Positions 1-4,318 of a stretch of 24,432 nt of DNA are shown in pieces. Within the stretch, counting starts at the first letter, position 1, and every line of letters starts with the position of its first letter. This DNA is from a virus: the IMG/VR virus record IMGVR_UViG_3300032182_000230, positions 1-24,432 of that record. One strand, written 5' to 3'. The notes beneath the pieces are model-generated. The model saw nothing but the letters and a program-made list of their open reading frames with translations. It was not told the origin of the DNA and searched no databases. A program made the translations under genes and the position numbers.

Positions 1-47
1 TCCACCATCACCCCCAGACTGCGCCCCTGACCCCTTATACTAGACCC

Positions 48-257
48 ATGGCAAACATCAAACGACCTTCCGACTATCTCATGGCACAGGACCTCCACGA
101 TCGGCAGTTCTGCCACCGCGCCACCTTCGCCACCTTCACGGGACGGGCAGGGCAACCCATGGCATGGGATGGCGACTTTGACGACAACTTCACGGCAGAG
201 GATTACGATCGCCGCCGCTATGAGCGAGACGCCCGCCGCTACGGTGCCAACTATTGA
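48..257 (+). CDS. Small hypothetical protein, 69 aa
   Basis: I do not recognise this gene. The product is highly charged and aromatic: the N-terminus has the pattern KRPSDYLMAQDLHDRQFCHR, and the C-terminal third is a run of Asp, Arg and Tyr (DYDRRRYERDARRYGANY). There is no membrane segment or signal peptide. Codon use is GC-rich with many G/C third positions, which supports real coding and matches the next two genes. No Shine-Dalgarno is visible before the ATG. A TATACT at 36-41 is so close that a transcript from it would be almost leaderless. It stops just before a strong inverted repeat (266-292). It could be an early phage protein of the host-interaction type, but nothing in the sequence fixes a function. 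Confidence 0.6.
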   Translation: MANIKRPSDYLMAQDLHDRQFCHRATFATFTGRAGQPMAWDGDFDDNFTAEDYDRRRYERDARRYGANY

Positions 258-265
258 TCTGTCCT

Positions 266-292
266 CCTAGGGGTAGGCATCGCCCCCCTAGG
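266..292. other. Strong hairpin between small genes
   Basis: CCTAGGGG (266-273) pairs exactly with CCCCTAGG (285-292). Inside it GGC (276-278) pairs with GCC (282-284), leaving an ATC loop and a two-base TA bulge. The eleven base pairs are mostly G-C. It lies 8 bases after the stop of the 69-residue gene and so sits where a terminator would. No T-run follows, so it is not a classical intrinsic terminator. It could be an RNA processing or stability element, or a weak terminator. Confidence 0.6.
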
Positions 293-301
293 GTCTACAA
301 T
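274..301 (+). promoter_or_regulatory. Candidate host sigma-70-type promoter
   Basis: A -10 box TACAAT (296-301) has a partial -35 match TAGGCA (274-279, four of six consensus bases) at 16-base spacing. The expected start near 308 would give a leader of about 20 bases before the NYETW gene at 330. The -35 lies in the loop and inner stem of the hairpin at 266-292. Host-type promoters usually drive early genes in this phage group, so these small genes may be early. The -35 is weak. Confidence 0.35.
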
Positions 302-326
302 ACACACAACACACACAACACACGAC
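302..326 (+). repeat. A/C direct repeat in leader
   Basis: Two back-to-back copies of ACACACAAC (302-310 and 311-319) are followed by a degenerate third copy ACACGAC (320-326). They occupy nearly all of the leader of the gene at 330 and leave no purine-rich Shine-Dalgarno. This may be an unstructured A/C leader that aids ribosome access, or simple slippage expansion. Confidence 0.7.
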
Positions 327-329
327 ATC

Positions 330-578
330 ATGAACGGTTGGGCAAACTACGAGACCTGGAACGCTGCTCTCTGGATCGGCAACGATGAGTTTCTCTACAA
401 CACAGCAAAGGCATGTGTGACATACCGCGAGGGACTGGAGACCCCATGGGATAAGTTCGTGCGGTGCATGTGTGAGGGGCAGATTGGTCGTATGCTCTGC
501 AAGACAGGCGACGGCGTGGCATGGGATGACCCTGCCATCGATGCAGACGAGATGAACGAAATGCTGTGGGATCTCTGA
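330..578 (+). CDS. NYETW-type small phage protein, 82 aa
   Basis: This is a small acidic protein with an N-terminal block NYETWNAALWIGNDEFLYN (about residues 6-24). That block is characteristic of a widespread family of short uncharacterised phage and mobile-element proteins (DUF7249-like, from memory). The middle has an amphipathic part with two Cys (FVRCMCEG), and the C-terminal tail DDPAIDADEMNEMLWDL is acidic. There is no membrane segment. The function of the family is unknown to me. Its TGA overlaps the ATG of the HicA-like gene (578) by one base, so the two are translationally coupled and probably made together. By position it could act as partner of the HicA-like protein, but that is only inference. 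Confidence 0.75.
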   Translation: MNGWANYETWNAALWIGNDEFLYNTAKACVTYREGLETPWDKFVRCMCEGQIGRMLCKTGDGVAWDDPAIDADEMNEMLWDL

Positions 579-748
579 TGACAGACAAGCAACTTAAGCG
601 CCTCGCCCGTGTGCATGGGTGGGTTGAGCATCGCAAGGGTAGCAGGCATGAGATCTGGAGGCGTGGCGACAGTGAACAGGTCGCCATCCCATACAGACCA
701 AAGCAGCACACCGCCCGCCTGATCGCACGGCAACTCACAGCAGCATAG
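578..748 (+). CDS. HicA-like RNA-binding/toxin-fold protein, 56 aa
   Basis: The protein matches the HicA mRNA-interferase layout: an N-terminal helix (MTDKQLKRLARVHGW), the core KGSRHEIW (about residues 21-28) carrying the His expected to be catalytic in HicA toxins, a strand ending in VAIPY, and a C-terminal helix TARLIARQL. HicA proteins are short (about 55-80 residues) dsRBD-fold ribonucleases normally inhibited by HicB. No HicB-like gene is next to it; downstream is a terminator. The ATG at 578 overlaps the previous stop and is preferred over an upstream in-frame GTG at 566, because it removes only four residues and gives the usual coupled arrangement. It may be an orphan toxin, an RNA-binding relative, or half of an unrecognised pair with the NYETW protein. 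Confidence 0.65.
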   Translation: MTDKQLKRLARVHGWVEHRKGSRHEIWRRGDSEQVAIPYRPKQHTARLIARQLTAA

Positions 749-751
749 CAC

Positions 752-790
752 ACCCCCGCCCCCTGACAGTATGTTGGGGGGTTTGTTTGT
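752..790 (+). terminator. Terminator after HicA-like gene
   Basis: CCCCC (759-763), or the alternative ACCCCC (752-757), can pair with the G run at 776-781. A loop containing TGACAGTATGTT lies between, and the T-rich tail TTTGTTTGT (782-790) follows. It comes directly after the HicA-like stop and closes the GC-rich block of small genes. The T tract is interrupted by G, so efficiency is uncertain. Confidence 0.6.
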
Positions 791-920
791 ACTAAGGGGT
801 CGCCAAGCGAAAATCGAAGGGTCCCTCTAACCTACAAAAGTATCCAGACGACCGATAAATATTATTGAAAATGGTTTTTTGAAAAACCTCGGAAATAAAA
901 AAATTCCCCCAGAAAAAATC
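791..920. other. Gene-free boundary with promoter and hairpin
   Basis: Together with the terminator this is the longest gene-free stretch in the window. The first 60 bases show nothing recognisable. The second half has the late-type motif at 854-861, a small hairpin GGTTTT-TTGA-AAAACC (873-888), and an A-rich stretch up to the start at 921. An in-frame TTG at 879 could extend the next gene by 14 residues, but it lies inside the hairpin and lacks a Shine-Dalgarno. Base composition changes here from GC-rich to AT-rich. Confidence 0.5.
854..861 (+). promoter_or_regulatory. T4-late-type promoter motif GATAAATA
   Basis: GATAAATA differs from the T4 late consensus TATAAATA by one base and stands alone without a -35 box, as late promoters of gp55-type sigma factors do. 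Transcription would start around 867-870, about 50 bases before the ATG at 921. It sits at the boundary between the GC-rich small-gene block and the structural cluster. Confidence 0.6.
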
Positions 921-1166
921 ATGGAAAAACCCGATTTCAAAGACTTTACAGGTATCTTAGAAAACTTTGATGCATTTTGTGATGAGTTTGAAAGTCGCGC
1001 CGCGAACGCATTCCTAAGAGGAGATCAGAATGATGGAAGAGTTACAGAAGCAGCAGCAAACATTGGAGACAGCACTCCTGAAGTTGTCAGAGAGGTTGCA
1101 GAGCCTGGACCAGCGGATATCAGCCCTGGAGAGACCACAATTGATGTACAGGCGACCTCACAGTAA
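921..1166 (+). CDS. Small hypothetical protein, 81 aa, overlapping next gene
   Basis: I do not recognise this protein. The first 37 or so residues are convincing coding sequence: an acidic amphipathic start (MEKPDFKDFTGILENFDAF) followed by CDEFESRAANAFLRGDQ. From about residue 37 onward, where the next gene's frame begins at 1030, this frame turns into a low-complexity Ala/Glu/Pro/Thr tail that looks like out-of-frame translation. The ATG at 921 is preferred to the TTG at 879. No clear Shine-Dalgarno is seen. Either two genes genuinely overlap by 137 bases, or the real product is the N-terminal part joined to the next frame by a +1 shift near 1024-1030. The late promoter at 854 should drive it. 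Confidence 0.5.
   Translation: MEKPDFKDFTGILENFDAFCDEFESRAANAFLRGDQNDGRVTEAAANIGDSTPEVVREVAEPGPADISPGETTIDVQATSQ
1018..1023 (+). promoter_or_regulatory. Strong Shine-Dalgarno inside preceding gene
   Basis: GAGGAG sits six bases before the tandem ATG ATG at 1030-1035. It is the best ribosome-binding site on the left side of the window. It argues that the coiled-coil ORF starts independently even though it lies within the reading frame of the 921 ORF. Confidence 0.7.
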
Positions 1167-1260
1167 CAAGCACGAGACGCTAAGTGATACTTTAGATTAT
1201 CTACATAATAACGTAGAAGGAATTAAGAAAGATTTAGTAAACGTTGCAAGAGCTGTGTAA
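1030..1260 (+). CDS. Small coiled-coil protein, 76 aa
   Basis: The N-terminal 35 residues form a heptad-like coiled coil (MEELQKQQQTLETALLKL, then SERLQSLDQRISALE), with Leu/Ile at the expected spacing. A short basic linker (YRRPHSNKH) is followed by a second amphipathic helix (LSDTLDYLHNNVEGIKKDL). Length and helical character suggest a small oligomeric scaffold or structural accessory protein, but I cannot name a family. It starts with tandem Met codons behind the GAGGAG at 1018-1023. Its first 137 bases overlap the 921 ORF in another frame, and its TAA overlaps the ATG of the PAAR-like gene by one base, indicating translational coupling with a tail gene. Confidence 0.7.
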   Translation: MMEELQKQQQTLETALLKLSERLQSLDQRISALERPQLMYRRPHSNKHETLSDTLDYLHNNVEGIKKDLVNVARAV

Positions 1261-1622
1261 TGCCTAATGTAGTCGGACCAGATTGTGTAGATTCGCCCAG
1301 TACGGATGGAAACTGTTTGTATCCTGCAAAAGCACTTGGAGGAGAAACTACTACAAGTGATAACGTATACTTTGAAGAAGAGAAGGTAGAATACTACCAA
1401 TCTACGAATTTCCCAGAGGCAGTGGATGGGGTGAAGGTAAACCCATTGATACCTGCACCATGCCAACCAGGGCAACGAAGGATTAATCCAGTGATTAACA
1501 ACAGTGTGTTTATCAATGGAAATCTCTTCGCAGTAACTGGTGACGAGGCAAGTCTAGTGGGAGTGACTACACCGAGGACCTTGACAGGTCCTTACAAGTA
1601 TCCTACAATAATCATTGGTTAA
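1260..1622 (+). CDS. PAAR-like tail spike tip protein, 120 aa
   Basis: The C-terminal part (residues 75-120) has a PAAR-like arrangement: INPVINNSVFINGNLFAVTG, then GDEASLVG, then PRTLTGPYKYPTIIIG. It recalls the 'VFVNGKxxAxxGD ... G.PTVxIGG' pattern of PAAR proteins. In T4 the PAAR protein is gp5.4, which caps the membrane-piercing spike. The N-terminal half (residues 1-60) is a Pro/Asp/Thr-rich region with Cys at 9, 19 and 68, and resembles nothing I know. A start overlapping the coiled-coil gene's stop indicates coupling. It lies just upstream of gp25/gp6, which suits a baseplate hub or spike part. A different small virion protein remains possible. Confidence 0.5.
   Translation: MPNVVGPDCVDSPSTDGNCLYPAKALGGETTTSDNVYFEEEKVEYYQSTNFPEAVDGVKVNPLIPAPCQPGQRRINPVINNSVFINGNLFAVTGDEASLVGVTTPRTLTGPYKYPTIIIG
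1581..1609 (+). promoter_or_regulatory. Host-type sigma-70 promoter, TTGACA-17-TACAAT
   Basis: A perfect -35 TTGACA (1581-1586) is separated by exactly 17 bases from TACAAT (1604-1609), a one-mismatch -10 box. It lies in the 3' end of the PAAR-like coding sequence. The predicted start near 1616 gives a leader of about 20 bases to the 48-residue basic gene at 1637. Such promoters are read by host RNA polymerase early in infection, unlike the late motifs elsewhere in the window. The hexamers could be coincidental within coding DNA. Confidence 0.5.
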
Positions 1623-1636
1623 CCTCCTATAATTTT

Positions 1637-1783
1637 ATGGCACGAAGCAAAGTTGGTCTCTCAGGTCAGAAGGTGATTGAGAGCACTCCCAAGAACACTC
1701 GACAGGGTATGGGGAAGAATACAAAGTATGCTGCTACATCGCGTAACAAGGCGCGTAAGAAGTATCGTGGTCAGGGTCGCTAA
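1637..1783 (+). CDS. Very basic 48-aa conserved phage protein
   Basis: This complete ORF runs from ATG to TAA, starting MARSKVGLSGQKVIESTPKN and ending RNKARKKYRGQGR. It has roughly a quarter Arg plus Lys, almost no acidic residues and no hydrophobic segment, so it probably binds nucleic acid or another anionic surface. Short basic proteins beginning with a SKVGLSG-like stretch and ending with a KYRGQGR-like tail recur near gp25 in T4-like cyanophages, as far as I recall; their function is unknown. There is no Shine-Dalgarno (the upstream sequence is AACCTCCTATAATTTT). A possible host-type promoter at 1581-1609 lies just upstream, and a late-type motif and hairpin follow. Confidence 0.75.
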   Translation: MARSKVGLSGQKVIESTPKNTRQGMGKNTKYAATSRNKARKKYRGQGR

Positions 1784-1813
1784 ACACCGAAAGCGCCGAG
1801 CGTATCTCCGAAA

Positions 1814-1820
1814 CTAAATA
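1814..1820 (+). promoter_or_regulatory. Late-type promoter motif CTAAATA
   Basis: CTAAATA resembles the T4 late box. With the usual offset, transcription would begin at about 1826-1832, that is at the foot of the hairpin starting at 1834. It would serve the 72-residue gene at 1879. The proximity of a terminator-shaped hairpin makes its output uncertain. Confidence 0.45.
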
Positions 1821-1833
1821 ACTAAGAGATAGC

Positions 1834-1877
1834 AACCTCTCTAAAAGTTCTGGAAACAGACTTAAGAGAGGTTTTTT
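1834..1877 (+). terminator. Terminator-shaped hairpin overlapping next gene's ribosome site
   Basis: AACCTCTCT (1834-1842) pairs with AGAGAGGTT (1865-1873). Inside, AAG-TCTG-type bases (1845-1852, one bulged T) pair with CAGACTT (1857-1863), capped by a GAAA tetraloop (1853-1856). That makes about 16 base pairs, followed by T's to 1877. The form is that of an intrinsic terminator for the genes upstream. The 3' arm also holds GAGAGG (1866-1871), the only Shine-Dalgarno-like sequence before the ATG at 1879, so folding would hide it. Confidence 0.7.
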
Positions 1878-1878
1878 C

Positions 1879-2097
1879 ATGGGCAATCATCATAAAGTAG
1901 ACAAGTCACAAGATTTTATTGATGAAGGCATGACACTCATTACCGAGACAGACAGTGATCGCCTTCTAGATGCCGCTGCAAGGCGTCGTAAGTCCAAGAT
2001 GAAGGAAGAACTATACCCACTACCTGAAGACCGCCTAGAACGCCCTTGTGGAGGAGCGGGCGGATTTGATGATTTTGTTGAGCGTTGGCACGAGTGA
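1879..2097 (+). CDS. Small charged hypothetical protein, 72 aa
   Basis: I do not recognise this protein. It is hydrophilic, with an acidic helical first half (KSQDFIDEGMTLITETDSDR), a basic cluster AARRRKSKMKEE (about residues 33-44), a Pro-rich linker (YPLPEDRLERP) and an aromatic tail (GGFDDFVERWHE). There is no membrane or signal segment. The ATG at 1879 follows directly after the hairpin's T-run, with GAGAGG seven bases upstream inside the stem. The next in-frame ATG (1930) has a GAAGG one base away, which is too close, so 1879 is kept. It ends at the late promoter of gp25. Small charged proteins at this place may be chaperones or accessory virion parts, but that is a guess. Confidence 0.65.
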   Translation: MGNHHKVDKSQDFIDEGMTLITETDSDRLLDAAARRRKSKMKEELYPLPEDRLERPCGGAGGFDDFVERWHE

Positions 2098-2104
2098 ATA
2101 AATA
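2097..2104 (+). promoter_or_regulatory. Late-type promoter AATAAATA for gp25
   Basis: AATAAATA, one base from the T4 late consensus, overlaps the last base of the preceding stop codon and lies 24 bases before the gp25 ATG. No -35 is needed by gp55-type polymerase. A small CAGC/GCTG stem (2109-2121) lies in the short leader. There is no clear Shine-Dalgarno for gp25. Confidence 0.65.
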
Positions 2105-2128
2105 GATTCAGCCTATTGCTGTGTCTAA

Positions 2129-2521
2129 ATGCCGACCTTTCAGACATTCAAAGATCTGAGTGTAACATTTAAGAAGCATCCTGTATCAGATGATCTTGTA
2201 CAGGTAAAAGACAAGGCAGCTATCGTTCAAGCGATTACTGCCTTACTTCTTACTAGAAAGGGAGAAAGACCATTCCAACCCGAATTGGGTTGTGATGTAC
2301 AAAATGCTTTATTTGAACCTCTGGATTTTGCTAGTGCTGCAATTATCAAAACAGAGATTCGTGATACATTAAATCGTTATGAACCAAGAATTGCTACTAC
2401 TGGTATTCGTTGTACGCCTGATTACATGAATAATGGGTATGACGTTGAAATGACTTATACAATTGTTGGAAGAGATGACGCACCAATAACTGTAGACTTC
2501 TTCTTAGAGCGCACACGATAA
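2129..2521 (+). CDS. 25: Baseplate wedge subunit gp25
   Basis: This is a gp25/GPW family protein. In T4-like and other contractile tails gp25 sits in the inner baseplate wedge with gp6 and gp53 and helps nucleate the sheath. The 130 residues match the usual 125-135. Visible are the N-terminal strand (VTFKKHPVSDDLVQVKD), the helix with AIVQAITALLLTRKGERPFQ (about residues 31-50), the PELGCDVQNALFEPL segment, and the family's signature EPR at residues 85-87 (RYEPRI). C-terminal strands include YDVEMTYTIVG. T4 gp25 was once called a lysozyme, but the role is structural. It has its own late-type promoter and its stop overlaps the gp6 start (TAATG), so the two are coupled. Confidence 0.95.
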   Translation: MPTFQTFKDLSVTFKKHPVSDDLVQVKDKAAIVQAITALLLTRKGERPFQPELGCDVQNALFEPLDFASAAIIKTEIRDTLNRYEPRIATTGIRCTPDYMNNGYDVEMTYTIVGRDDAPITVDFFLERTR

Positions 2522-4314
2522 TGCCATATACACAAGTTGCTAACTTAGACTTTGAAGATATCAAAGCGCAGCTCAAGGACTACTTGAGATCACAGTCAGA
2601 TTTTACCGACTATGACTTTGAGGGATCGGCATTATCCACTCTCATCGACACACTTGCCTATAACACCTACTATACGGCGTTTAACACCAATATGGTAGTC
2701 AATGAACTATTCATTGATTCAGCGACCTTGAGGGACAATGTAGTAGCGATTGCGAAGCAATTAGGATACAGACCCAAGAGTGCTACGTCCCCAACTGCTT
2801 ATATTTCTTTTACAGCAACATATCAGAACGCTACAACTGATACTGAGTTGCTTTTAAAGAAAGGAACAGGTTTTATTGCTTCATATGATAATGTCATTTA
2901 TCAGTATGTTGTTGTGGATGATGCCAAAGCACAAGTATCAAATGGCGTTGCAACATTTACAGATGTTCCACTTAGAGAAGGAACACTATTAACAAACACA
3001 TTTACTGTCAATACGGCACTCAAGTCACAAAGGTTTATTCTTGACAACTCCAACATTGACACAAATACCATTAGGGTGAAAGTATTTCCCACTGGAGGAA
3101 GCTTTAGTGAGATCTATCAAGTTGCTGATAATATCATTGGTATTGATGGAACATCCAAAGTTTTCTTTTTAGATGAGATTGAAGATGAGAGATATGAGAT
3201 TTTACTTGGAGATGGAGTTCTAGGAAAGAAAATTGAAAATGGTTCTCGTGTTGAAGTTTCTTATATCACGACTGCAGGACCAGAAAGCAATGGTGTAAAG
3301 ACATTCGTATTCTCAGGTGTCCTTGAAAACCCAAATGGTGTGACACCAAACGTTTCTGTTTCCATCACTTCCACTACTGCTGCAGCAGGTGGAGAGGAAA
3401 TTGAGACCACTCAGAAGATCAAGTATACCGCTCCTAAGGCATATGGCACACAGGACCGCGCTGTAACCGCCCAGGACTACGAAGCAATCGTTCGTAGGGT
3501 ATATCCTGCCACCAGCGACATTATCATCTTTGGAGGCGAAGATCAGGACCCACCACAGTATGGTAAAGTATTCATTTCACTAAAACCAAAAGATGCAAAT
3601 TATTTGACATCTTTAAGCAAGAATGAAATTGTTACAGAACTTGAGAAGTATACTGTAGCATCGGTTGAACCAGTTCTTATTGATCCATCAATTCTATTTG
3701 TAGAATTGACAAGTAAAATTTATTATGATCGCTCTAAGACTGATGAAACCCCTGCTCAAATTAGAGATAAGGTCATTACATCTCTTCAGTCTTATCTTGA
3801 TACTAGTGATACTGAGAAGTTCAATGGTAAGTTTAGATACAGTAAAGCAGTTGGTGTAATTGATGATGCCGATAAGGTAATCAATTCGAATTTAACTTCT
3901 GTAACAATGAGGAAGGATTTCTATCCACAACTTAACTCAACTTTCTATTATGAGATTTGTTTCCAGAACGCTTTTGACAAGGATTGTGATGATCCTATTC
4001 TTTCTACAACTGGATTTAGAGTAACTGAGTATCCCAATTTTGATGTCTATCTTGAAGATAGGGATGGCAAAATTGTCCTATATAGACTAGATAGCGTAAC
4101 TGGTGAAAAAGTTGTCCTCGACAGCGAAGTTGGCGATATTGATTATGTGAAAGGTGAATTAAAAATGTATGCTCTTACTATCATTAAGGGCAGTTTCTTT
4201 GACAACCGCATCTCTGTAAGAGTAAAACCACTTTCTAATGATATCAAGGCACTCCGTGAGGTTTATCTTGATGTTGACGTTGCTAATTCCTCGTTCACTG
4301 CATACAAAGAGTAA
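2521..4314 (+). CDS. 6: Baseplate wedge subunit gp6 (baseplate J family)
   Basis: gp6 dimers form the inner ring of the baseplate and join with gp7 and gp25. The 597 residues compare with about 660 in T4. The N-terminal part has a typical helical region (FEDIKAQLKDYLRSQSDFTD and TLIDTLAYNTYYTAFNTNM). It is followed by AKQLGYRPKSATSP (about residues 77-91), a baseplate-J hallmark. The conserved core AVTAQDYEAIVRRVYPAT with GGEDQDPPQYGKVFISLKP (about 315-357) is intact. The C-terminal half is beta-rich and less conserved. The DNA around 3390-3560, which encodes this core, and the first 300 bases are visibly more GC-rich than the rest of the gene. It is coupled to gp25 by a one-base overlap; the giant gene follows after four bases. 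Confidence 0.93.
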   Translation: MPYTQVANLDFEDIKAQLKDYLRSQSDFTDYDFEGSALSTLIDTLAYNTYYTAFNTNMVVNELFIDSATLRDNVVAIAKQLGYRPKSATSPTAYISFTATYQNATTDTELLLKKGTGFIASYDNVIYQYVVVDDAKAQVSNGVATFTDVPLREGTLLTNTFTVNTALKSQRFILDNSNIDTNTIRVKVFPTGGSFSEIYQVADNIIGIDGTSKVFFLDEIEDERYEILLGDGVLGKKIENGSRVEVSYITTAGPESNGVKTFVFSGVLENPNGVTPNVSVSITSTTAAAGGEEIETTQKIKYTAPKAYGTQDRAVTAQDYEAIVRRVYPATSDIIIFGGEDQDPPQYGKVFISLKPKDANYLTSLSKNEIVTELEKYTVASVEPVLIDPSILFVELTSKIYYDRSKTDETPAQIRDKVITSLQSYLDTSDTEKFNGKFRYSKAVGVIDDADKVINSNLTSVTMRKDFYPQLNSTFYYEICFQNAFDKDCDDPILSTTGFRVTEYPNFDVYLEDRDGKIVLYRLDSVTGEKVVLDSEVGDIDYVKGELKMYALTIIKGSFFDNRISVRVKPLSNDIKALREVYLDVDVANSSFTAYKE

Positions 4315-4318
4315 GTAA

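Noticed and set aside
36-41. TATACT as a promoter for the first small gene
   Set aside because: No -35 match at 16-18 bases, and the transcript would be almost leaderless; too weak to list.
328-753. Long minus-strand ORFs opposite the NYETW and HicA-like genes
   Set aside because: Their products are Cys/Ser/Arg-rich with no recognisable pattern, and the + strand genes have family motifs, a start-stop overlap and flanking signals.
1576-1591. GGACCT-TGAC-AGGTCC hairpin as a terminator
   Set aside because: It lies within the PAAR-like coding sequence about 30 bases before the stop and has no T-run.
1628-1633. TATAAT as the promoter of the basic gene
   Set aside because: It is only three bases before the ATG and has no -35 at proper spacing; TACAAT at 1604 fits much better.
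1786-1826. Possible tRNA or other small structured RNA after the basic gene
   Set aside because: No cloverleaf, anticodon arm or T-loop could be drawn; only the hairpin at 1834-1873 is real.
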